Below, piece after piece: positions 1-5,396 of a stretch of 5,396 nt of DNA. Within the stretch, counting starts at the first letter, position 1, and the number at the start of each line of letters is the position of its first letter. The stretch lies in assembly GCA_945283395.1 (NCBI GenBank), contig CALYQH010000107.1:1-5396 (forward strand), given 5' to 3'. The notes under the pieces were generated by a model, which saw only the letters and a list, made by a program, of their open reading frames with translations, had not been told where the DNA came from and searched no databases. A program made the translations under genes and the position numbers. This stretch comes from an uncultured Ventosimonas sp. Lineage in GTDB: Bacteria; Pseudomonadota; Gammaproteobacteria; Pseudomonadales; Pseudomonadaceae.

Positions 1-1602
1 ATCAAACTTTTGAGCTGTTTGTCTAGCAGTACCTGGCATGAGTTGCATTAGCCCCATAGCTCCTGCATGAGATTTTATTCGCTCATTAAAAGCGCTTTCT
101 TGGCGCATAATTGCAAGGGCCCAGTTAGGACTTATAGAGCGGTTTTTTGACTCATTAATTACTATATTTTTATAAGCAAGCGGGAAACGTATATTAAGAT
201 CATCCCAATAGTTAGTGGTGGCTAAAGTTCTTATAGCATAGTAATAGAATCTCATATCATAAGCTAATTGAGATAGGGCTAACATCTCTTGTTTACTAAG
301 TTGACGTGCTACATGAGACCATTCAAACCAAGCTTCTTTATCCATTCCTCTTAATTGAAACTCTATAGCTCTTTGCACCGCAGCAGAGCTTTTCACTTTC
401 ATAACTAATGAATTATTGACAATAATGGGATGATTATTGAAATTGTAATCGACACCTATTCGTTGAGCCGCTAAAAAACCATAAAAGTCTCGTTGTTTTG
501 CCAGTTGCTTATAATGTTCTATTATTTCTGGGGCTTTAGGCGTAACTATCTCAGCACTGCGAATTTTCCAGTAAGTCCATCTATTAGAATTAGCCAACGA
601 TTCAGGTAGCCGTTCAATAAGTTGCAGTGCTTGCTGCCAATAACCAAGACGTAACAATAAACGAATATGCCATTCAGAAACATCGTTATGATCTAAATTA
701 GCATCATATTGAGCTAAAATAGGCAAAGCTCTAGCATCAAAACGACGAGCAAAGGTTAAGCCAATATCATTAGCTAAAGCTATTTTCTGTTCCTTAGTAA
801 AATTTAATCGTGTCCCATAATATTTAAGCATTTGTAGTGCTTGCTCAGGATCTTTACGGGCTAGTCGCCTTAATCCCAGGCTTATAATTTCTGAAGTAAT
901 ATTATCTTTAGTTTGAAAATTACTAGTTTTACTAATTAATTCAGGTGATTGTGCCACATTGATTAGTACTTTAGCTTGTAGTTGTGTTTCTCCAGTTAGT
1001 TGATTGGCTAAATGATTCGCTAATTTGTATTCTTTGGCTTCTACTGCTAACTTGAGGCGTTGCCAACGCATTGTATTTGTTAGTTGCCCTTGTTGCTGCC
1101 ATGTGTTGAAAACTGCATCACAAGCATTAGGTTGAGAATAAGGTTTTAACCAAAGTTTTTGGGCAAGCTTATTAGCCTCTAAGATTTTTTTATGTTGATA
1201 AAGATATTGGGCATAAAGACAGTCTAATTCAGAGAAAGTTTCGGGTTTATAATAAGTTAAAAAAGTATTCCATTCGCCTCTTTGTGCCACTAAGCGAAGC
1301 CACCGCATTTCTAACCACTTAATATGAGGTAGATCTGCATGTTCCTTAAGAAACTGTTCAACCTCTGTGTTAGGAGTAACGGCTAATCTTATATTTAGTT
1401 CCATGTAAGCAAGATAAGGCTCCAATGGGTAGTCTGCTAAGGCTTTTTTATAGCTATAATAAATAAGAGGATTACCTTTTGTTAAAGCTTTTTTAGCTTC
1501 ATCATAATAGTTACGTTGTTCTTGTAAAGAAGCTGCTTGTAAACTAGCACTAGCAGTTAGAAAACATGCAAGAATAAAGCAATAAAAGAGTCTTTTATTC
1601 AT
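1..1602 (-). CDS. slt: Soluble lytic murein transglycosylase (Slt70 family), 3' end cut off by the window edge
   Basis: Slt is a periplasmic enzyme that cleaves the MurNAc-GlcNAc bond of peptidoglycan and leaves a 1,6-anhydro-MurNAc end. I translated the minus strand and found 534 uninterrupted codons. Residues 1-23 look like a Sec signal peptide: N2-K3-R4, a hydrophobic core, then likely cleavage after LQA. A long helical region follows (the U-domain superhelix of Slt70), then a linker segment with FYGFLAAQRIG near residues 373-383. The lysozyme-like domain begins near 490 and carries ALAIMRQESAFN, with probable catalytic Glu502, and SHAGAMGLMQLMPGTA near 511-526. These motifs match E. coli Slt70 closely as I recall it. 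E. coli Slt is about 645 residues, so roughly 110 residues should lie beyond the left edge. The ATG at 1602 is chosen because it gives a proper signal peptide, although no Shine-Dalgarno sequence precedes it. The gene is divergent from uup. Family assignment is firm. Confidence 0.95.
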   Translation of the reverse strand, partial: MNKRLFYCFILACFLTASASLQAASLQEQRNYYDEAKKALTKGNPLIYYSYKKALADYPLEPYLAYMELNIRLAVTPNTEVEQFLKEHADLPHIKWLEMRWLRLVAQRGEWNTFLTYYKPETFSELDCLYAQYLYQHKKILEANKLAQKLWLKPYSQPNACDAVFNTWQQQGQLTNTMRWQRLKLAVEAKEYKLANHLANQLTGETQLQAKVLINVAQSPELISKTSNFQTKDNITSEIISLGLRRLARKDPEQALQMLKYYGTRLNFTKEQKIALANDIGLTFARRFDARALPILAQYDANLDHNDVSEWHIRLLLRLGYWQQALQLIERLPESLANSNRWTYWKIRSAEIVTPKAPEIIEHYKQLAKQRDFYGFLAAQRIGVDYNFNNHPIIVNNSLVMKVKSSAAVQRAIEFQLRGMDKEAWFEWSHVARQLSKQEMLALSQLAYDMRFYYYAIRTLATTNYWDDLNIRFPLAYKNIVINESKNRSISPNWALAIMRQESAFNERIKSHAGAMGLMQLMPGTARQTAQKFD

Positions 1603-1611
1603 ATATATATA
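1601..1611. repeat. (TA)n dinucleotide tract touching the slt start codon
   Basis: An 11-base alternating A/T run overlaps the first two bases of the slt ATG and extends upstream of it. It fills the place where a ribosome binding site would be expected. A change in repeat number would alter the slt leader but not the reading frame downstream of the ATG. It may simply reflect the AT-rich composition. Confidence 0.7.
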
Positions 1612-1631
1612 CAAGTAATGTACAGGAAATT

Positions 1632-1658
1632 TTAAGTTACTAGTATAGCTTAACTTAA
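1632..1658. promoter_or_regulatory. Candidate operator: 8-bp perfect inverted repeat between slt and uup
   Basis: TTAAGTTA at 1632-1639 and TAACTTAA at 1651-1658 are exact reverse complements separated by 11 bases, so the half-site centres lie 19 bp apart, close to two helical turns. The spacer contains the best -10-like hexamer for slt (TATACT on the minus strand, 1647-1642). This geometry suits a dimeric repressor, but the arms are made almost wholly of A and T, so chance is a real alternative. No regulator is recognised. Confidence 0.3.
1642..1647 (-). promoter_or_regulatory. Possible slt -10 box (TATACT)
   Basis: On the minus strand TATACT matches the sigma-70 -10 consensus at five of six bases and lies about 40 bases upstream of the slt ATG. 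No good -35 is found at 16-18 bp. TTGGTA at 1674-1669 is the closest hexamer, but its spacing is 21 bp. The call is therefore tentative. Confidence 0.3.
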
Positions 1659-1710
1659 CACAATTACCTACCAAGCATATTTGTAATAAATAAATATTAA
1701 ATATTTTGCT

Positions 1711-1716
1711 TATAAG
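1711..1716 (+). promoter_or_regulatory. Possible uup -10 box (TATAAG)
   Basis: TATAAG matches five of six -10 consensus bases and would give a leader of roughly 35 bases before the uup ATG. The preceding 30 bases are almost pure A/T, which could act as an UP-like element, but there is no recognisable -35 hexamer at normal spacing. Confidence 0.25.
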
Positions 1717-1748
1717 ATATGCCTGTTAAACTAATTAGCTTGATAATT

Positions 1749-1752
1749 GGAG
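1749..1752 (+). promoter_or_regulatory. Ribosome binding site deciding the uup start
   Basis: GGAG ends six bases before the ATG at 1759, an ideal Shine-Dalgarno spacing. It overlaps an in-frame TTG at 1747 that would add four residues (MEIN). Because the site overlaps that TTG, it cannot serve it, so the ATG at 1759 is the supported start. Confidence 0.8.
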
Positions 1753-1758
1753 ATTAAT

Positions 1759-3666
1759 ATGGCTTTACTTAAATTTACCAACGTATCTCTTGCCTATGGC
1801 TTAATACCTTTATTAGATAAGATATCTTTTGAAGTTGATAAAGGTGAGCGAGTTTGTATTATTGGTCGTAATGGTACAGGTAAATCTAGCTTATTAAGCC
1901 TTGTTAAAGGAAACAGTTTTCCTGATGATGGAGAGATTTGGCGTGCTCCTAGTTTAAAAATAGGAGAACTTCCACAAGAATTACCTAAGGCAGATGAGCG
2001 TATAGTATTCGATGTGGTTGCTGAGGGTGTAACAGGTGTGGGTGAATTGTTAGCTCGTTATCACCAGCTAAGCCAGCAAGTCGATGCTCATAGTCTTAAT
2101 GAACTAATGAAGGTACAACAAGAATTGGAGGCAAAGGATGGCTGGCGGTTACAACAGTTAGTAGATACTACCTTAACTCGTTTACAACTACCTGCTGATA
2201 AAACTTTAGCTAATTTATCAGGTGGTTGGCGACGACGAGTATTGTTGGCTCAAGCATTAGTGGCTGAACCCGATTTGCTATTGTTAGATGAACCTACCAA
2301 TCACTTAGATGTAAGAGCTATTGATTGGTTAGAGAATGCGCTAAAAGATTTTAAAGGAGCGATACTTTTTATTACTCATGATCGCGCTTTTTTACAACAT
2401 TTAGCTACTCGAATAATAGAGTTGGACAGAGGACATTTAATAGATTGGCAAGGCGATTATACGAGTTTCTTATCACATAAAAAGCAACAATTAGCTGCTG
2501 AAGAAACGGCTAATAATTTGTTTGATAAAAAATTAGCTCAAGAAGAAATCTGGATTAGACAAGATATTAAGGCACGTCGAACACGTAATGAAGGACGGGT
2601 TAGAGCTTTACAAGCATTACGCCAAGAAAGATCAGCGCGAAGAGAATTGCAAGGTAAGGCTAGTTTTCAAGTTGATAGCGTTGAAAAGTCAGGTAAACAA
2701 GTTATCATAGCGGATCATATTTCATTTGCTTATGCTGAAAATCAATATCAGTTGCAAGACTTCTCTACTATCATTCAAAGAGGAGACAAAATAGGACTAT
2801 TAGGAGCTAATGGCACGGGTAAAACTACCTTACTTAAATTGTTGTTAGGAGATTTAACACCTACTAGCGGACAATTAACCTTAGGTACTAAGTTAGATAT
2901 AGCGTATTTTGACCAATTGCGCGATCAGTTAGAAGAAGATAAAAATGTCTTAGATAACATAGCAGAGGGACGAGATTTTATTAATATTGCAGGTAAAGAA
3001 AGGCATATATTAAGTTATTTAAGTGATTTTTTATTTAGCCCCCAACGAGCTAGAACTCCTGTTAAAGCTTTATCGGGTGGTGAACGGGCTAGATTATTAT
3101 TGGCTAAATTATTTAGTAAACCTGCTAATTTATTAGTAATGGATGAGCCTACTAATGATTTAGATATTGAAACATTAGAGTTATTAGAAGAGGTTTTGGC
3201 TAAGTTTACTGGTACAGTATTGATTGTAAGTCATGATAGAGCATTCTTAGATAATGTAGTAACCAGTATGTTAGTTTTTGAGGGACAAGGGCACATAACA
3301 GAGTATATTGGAGGATACGAAGATTGGCTACGACAAGGAGGATCCCCAAAATTGCTAGGCTTTAAGGGAGAACCATTGTCAGCTAGCACTCTTGCTGATG
3401 ATAGTAATAATAGTCCGTTTGGTAATCCTCAAACTAAAAAGGCAACCAAAAGAAAACTTTCTTATCATGAGCAACGTGAATTAGCTGCCTTACCTAGCCG
3501 TATTGAGCAGTTAGAAAAGCAAATTGCAGAACAACAGCAGCAAATAAACGCTCCTAATTTTTACCAACAAGCTCCTCAAGTCACAATAAGTGTTTTACAG
3601 GAGCTTGACCAAATGCAAGCTGAATTAGATAACTTATTAGTGCGCTGGACGGAGTTGGAAGAGTAA
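1759..3666 (+). CDS. uup: ABC-F family ATPase Uup
   Basis: The 635-residue product has two ABC ATPase domains in tandem and no membrane segment, so it is an ABC-F protein rather than a transporter component. Domain 1 has Walker A GRNGTGKS (36-43), signature LSGGW (153-157), Walker B LLLLDEPTNHLD with catalytic Glu178, and switch His207. The basic, helical interdomain linker (about 235-300) carries the ARRTRNEGRVRAL segment. Domain 2 has Walker A GANGTGKT (349-356), signature LSGGE (438-442), Glu463 in the second Walker B, and His492. All catalytic residues are intact. A low-complexity spacer leads to a charged, Q-rich coiled-coil domain (about 564-635), the C-terminal extension typical of Uup. 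E. coli Uup is about 635 residues. Known roles of the family include ribosome association, binding of branched DNA, and limiting precise transposon excision. Here the gene is transcribed alone, divergent from slt and convergent with the porin gene. Confidence 0.96.
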   Translation: MALLKFTNVSLAYGLIPLLDKISFEVDKGERVCIIGRNGTGKSSLLSLVKGNSFPDDGEIWRAPSLKIGELPQELPKADERIVFDVVAEGVTGVGELLARYHQLSQQVDAHSLNELMKVQQELEAKDGWRLQQLVDTTLTRLQLPADKTLANLSGGWRRRVLLAQALVAEPDLLLLDEPTNHLDVRAIDWLENALKDFKGAILFITHDRAFLQHLATRIIELDRGHLIDWQGDYTSFLSHKKQQLAAEETANNLFDKKLAQEEIWIRQDIKARRTRNEGRVRALQALRQERSARRELQGKASFQVDSVEKSGKQVIIADHISFAYAENQYQLQDFSTIIQRGDKIGLLGANGTGKTTLLKLLLGDLTPTSGQLTLGTKLDIAYFDQLRDQLEEDKNVLDNIAEGRDFINIAGKERHILSYLSDFLFSPQRARTPVKALSGGERARLLLAKLFSKPANLLVMDEPTNDLDIETLELLEEVLAKFTGTVLIVSHDRAFLDNVVTSMLVFEGQGHITEYIGGYEDWLRQGGSPKLLGFKGEPLSASTLADDSNNSPFGNPQTKKATKRKLSYHEQRELAALPSRIEQLEKQIAEQQQQINAPNFYQQAPQVTISVLQELDQMQAELDNLLVRWTELEE

Positions 3667-3676
3667 TAGTTATAAG

Positions 3677-3700
3677 TAAGCCCAGTTTTAACTGGGCTTA
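3677..3700. terminator. Bidirectional intrinsic terminator between uup and the porin gene
   Basis: A perfect 24-base palindrome has a TAAGCCCAGTT arm, its complement, and a GC-rich core (GCCCAG/CTGGGC). It starts ten bases after the uup stop and ends seven bases before the porin stop codon on the other strand. A T-rich run follows on the plus side, interrupted at first and then TTTTT; it extends into the 3' end of the porin gene. The minus side has a weaker T-containing tail. It probably ends both convergent transcripts, more efficiently for uup. Confidence 0.8.
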
Positions 3701-3707
3701 TTAATCT

Positions 3708-5135
3708 TTACTTTTTGAAAGTACCTAGAATGTCCCAAGGGTATTCAGTAATAATACGTAACTCATTAATATCATTTGCAAATCCTTGTGAACGATAAAT
3801 TGCATAGCGCACTCTAAAGCTTAGGTTTTTAGCAGGGCCAGTTTGCACAACATATTTAGCCTCCATGTCGTGCTCTCTTTCTGTCACTTTGCCACCTGCT
3901 TTTTTGCCATCACGTAGGTAAGAAGAAATATTATCACCTCTTAGGTAGCGAGTCATAAAACTTAGACCTGGAACGCCATATTTGCCCATATCAAGATCAT
4001 AACGAACTTGCCAAGAGCGTTCATTTTCACTATTGAAATCAGAATATTGAACAGAATTTGCTAAATATATAGCACCACCACCATCAGCTCCATAAGGGTC
4101 ACCAGGACCATCACCAGTAACACGTTGATGAGCTACAGAAAATTTATGACCTGCTAATGCATAATAGAGTTGTAAACTCCAAACCTTAGAGTTAAGTCTG
4201 TCTCCATCATTCTCTGCTTTACTTAGTTGTTTAACTGGGCCATGACTTTTAGTATTATAATAATTAAATGCCGCGCCTACTGCTTGATCATTATTAATAG
4301 GAAGGTCATAGTTAAGTCCTAAATATTTCTTTTTCCAAATATCTGCTAAATCAGAATAATAGACAGAAGCTGATAGGTTGGGAGTAAATTGATAAGTACC
4401 GCCAATAAAGTCAGCACTTTTTAATCCTCTGCCATGCTTATGGCTACCTATTTTATAGAGCTCCCAATCATTTGATCTAGAATCTTTATAACTCTGATTC
4501 ATAGCTTCTAATGTGGTAAAATGGCCGACATTAAGGGTTAGATTTTTTATCTCTTCACTAGTAAGTAAAAAACCTTCTGCCGTTTCAGGGAATAAACGCG
4601 CATCATCGGTGCTAAATACAGGAGTATCTACTCTTTGACGACCATATTTTAAAACGGTATTAGATAGTCTGGCCTTTAATGCACCACCATATCTAGCATA
4701 ATTATCGTCAGCTTTCCCTCTAGGTTTATGAGAGTTAATTGGCAATAAGCCAGTGCCGTTACGTCCTTTACCACTATCTAATTTAACTCCATAATAGCCA
4801 TAAGCATCTACCCCAAAGCCAACTAAACCTTGTGTAAAACCAGATTTGTAAGTTGTAAGAAAGCCCTGTGCCCATTCTCTTCTATAACTTTGTGCATTTC
4901 TCTTAGCACCATAGTCATTATGACTAGAATTACGGAAATCTCTATTAAAGTAATAGTTACGAAGTAGCATCTTCAGATCGCTTCCTTCTAAGAAACCATC
5001 TGCCTTAGCTTGTGCACTTTCATTGAATATTGATTGTGTTGTTTGAGTATTTGTTGGAGTGTCTTCTGCATGTCCACAAATGGGTATAAATGCTAAAATA
5101 TTTAAAGCAAGTAGACTTAATTTGTTGTTTCCCAT
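3708..5135 (-). CDS. OprD-family outer-membrane porin
   Basis: The 475-residue product is an OprD/Occ-type porin, expected to form a monomeric 18-stranded beta-barrel in the outer membrane for uptake of small, mostly anionic or amino-acid-like solutes. Residues 1-23 form a signal peptide (NNK, hydrophobic core, cleavage after GHA). The mature part begins with a polar stretch, then the first strand SDLKMLLRNYYFNRDF near 52-67. Family hallmarks follow: REWAQGF (86-92), GFGVDAYGYYGVKLD (106-120), RYGGALKARLSNTVLKYG with PVFSTDDARLFPETAEGF (172-189, constriction-loop region), VGHFT (203-207), SADFIGGTY, LANSVQYSDFN, WQVRYDL, and EAKYVVQTGPAKNLSFRVRYA. The order and spacing match Pseudomonas OprD as I recall it. 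The substrate cannot be read from the sequence, so no symbol is given. An in-frame TTG at 5174 would add 13 residues, but the ATG at 5135 has a strong ribosome binding site and yields a clean signal peptide. The last residues (DILGTFKK) lack a terminal aromatic. Confidence 0.93.
   Translation of the reverse strand: MGNNKLSLLALNILAFIPICGHAEDTPTNTQTTQSIFNESAQAKADGFLEGSDLKMLLRNYYFNRDFRNSSHNDYGAKRNAQSYRREWAQGFLTTYKSGFTQGLVGFGVDAYGYYGVKLDSGKGRNGTGLLPINSHKPRGKADDNYARYGGALKARLSNTVLKYGRQRVDTPVFSTDDARLFPETAEGFLLTSEEIKNLTLNVGHFTTLEAMNQSYKDSRSNDWELYKIGSHKHGRGLKSADFIGGTYQFTPNLSASVYYSDLADIWKKKYLGLNYDLPINNDQAVGAAFNYYNTKSHGPVKQLSKAENDGDRLNSKVWSLQLYYALAGHKFSVAHQRVTGDGPGDPYGADGGGAIYLANSVQYSDFNSENERSWQVRYDLDMGKYGVPGLSFMTRYLRGDNISSYLRDGKKAGGKVTEREHDMEAKYVVQTGPAKNLSFRVRYAIYRSQGFANDINELRIITEYPWDILGTFKK
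5122..5129 (-). promoter_or_regulatory. Possible Hfq/Crc catabolite-repression (CA) motif in the porin mRNA
   Basis: On the minus strand the bases just after the porin start codon read AACAACAA, an exact match to the A-rich AAnAANAA motif that Hfq with Crc binds in Pseudomonas to block translation under preferred carbon sources. The placement, within 15 bases of the ATG, is where such motifs act. It also simply encodes Asn-Asn-Lys of the signal peptide, so coincidence is possible. It matters only if the organism has Crc. Confidence 0.35.
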
Positions 5136-5140
5136 GTATT

Positions 5141-5147
5141 TCCCCTT
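5141..5147 (-). promoter_or_regulatory. Ribosome binding site of the porin gene
   Basis: Minus-strand AAGGGGA ends five bases before the ATG at 5135, which gives normal spacing. It sits inside the longer reading frame that would start at the upstream TTG, which supports the shorter 475-residue protein. Confidence 0.85.
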
Positions 5148-5188
5148 TTTAAATAAAACTAGTTTACTTCTCAAATGTTTTATTAATT

Positions 5189-5206
5189 ATTACAAGATAT
5201 TGCAAT
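5189..5206. promoter_or_regulatory. Imperfect inverted repeat upstream of the porin gene
   Basis: ATTACAA (5189-5195) and TTGCAAT (5200-5206) are complementary at six of seven positions around a 4-base centre. The whole lies 54-71 bases upstream of the porin start, where an operator or activator site would be expected. TTGCAA on the minus strand could also be part of a weak -35. No regulator family is identified, and the surroundings are very AT-rich. Confidence 0.2.
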
Positions 5207-5396
5207 TAAAAGTGTAGTGTGTTCATCAAAAGAAGTCATCTTTATTACTACTTTTATTCATTAATTTGTCAGTTAAAATATTAACTTATTTGGCTAACAT
5301 ACTAACTATAAAATTAGTGTGCAGTAATAAACCCACATCACAAGTTTATTAATTTACCAAAATACTTAGCTATTTTAATAGATATGTTTATTAAAG
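5207..5396. other. AT-rich non-coding region upstream of the porin gene
   Basis: I see no gene here on either strand and no RNA gene. It should contain the porin promoter. The closest sigma-70-like pair on the minus strand is CTGACA (5272-5267) with TAATAA (5247-5242), but the 19-bp spacing makes it weak. Confidence 0.5.

Noticed and set aside
1564..1602. Cys13 in the Slt signal peptide as a lipoprotein site (ILAC)
   Set aside because: The cysteine lies too near the N-terminus and inside the hydrophobic core, and a better signal peptidase I site (LQA) follows at residue 23.
1747..1758. Upstream TTG start for uup, adding MEIN
   Set aside because: The only good ribosome binding site overlaps this TTG and is correctly spaced for the ATG at 1759. 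Known Uup proteins begin close to the ALLKFTNVSLAYG segment.
1759..3666. Uup read as an ABC transporter ATPase
   Set aside because: Two fused ATPase domains, an ABC-F linker and a coiled-coil C-terminus are present, with no transmembrane segment and no permease gene nearby.
5136..5174. Upstream TTG start for the porin, adding 13 residues
   Set aside because: The extension contains the ribosome binding site for the ATG at 5135 and would place a charged stretch before an otherwise ideal signal peptide.
5301..5318. ACTAA / TTAGT short inverted repeat
   Set aside because: The 5-bp arms in AT-rich sequence are expected by chance.
5384..5396. ATG near the right edge as the start of another gene
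   Set aside because: Only four codons are visible and there is no ribosome binding site before it.
1..5396. Novel defence, mobile or multi-gene system
   Set aside because: The three genes are recognisable families in convergent or divergent single-gene arrangements, and no repeats, integrase, transposase or toxin-antitoxin features were seen.

Overview
This AT-rich window (GC in the mid-thirties by eye) holds parts of three genes. The protein content is typical of Gammaproteobacteria: a soluble lytic transglycosylase (Slt), the ABC-F ATPase Uup, and an OprD-family outer-membrane porin. OprD porins are expanded mainly in Pseudomonadales. From memory, slt and uup are also neighbours in Pseudomonas. 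A low-GC member of the Pseudomonadaceae or a relative (for example an Entomomonas-like, host-associated lineage) is my best inference, but nothing here proves the genus.

Layout. Positions 1-1602 (minus) are the first 534 codons of slt; its C-terminus lies beyond the left edge. Positions 1603-1758 form a divergent intergenic region with AT-rich promoter-like sequence and one clear inverted repeat. Positions 1759-3666 (plus) are a complete uup. Positions 3677-3700 are a strong hairpin in the 41-base gap between uup and the convergent porin gene. Positions 3708-5135 (minus) are a complete oprD-type porin gene. Positions 5136-5396 are the porin leader and upstream region, with no gene that I can support.

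The three genes do not form an operon. slt and uup diverge, and uup and the porin gene converge. Their jobs are housekeeping and envelope related: peptidoglycan turnover in the periplasm (Slt), a cytoplasmic ribosome/DNA-associated ATPase (Uup), and uptake of small solutes across the outer membrane (OprD family).

I see no mobile element, CRISPR array, defence module, RNA gene or novel multi-gene system. The points worth a second look are small: an inverted repeat over the presumed slt promoter, an exact Hfq/Crc-type CA motif at the start of the porin gene, a second imperfect inverted repeat upstream of the porin, an unusual porin C-terminus, and a TA tract abutting the slt start codon.
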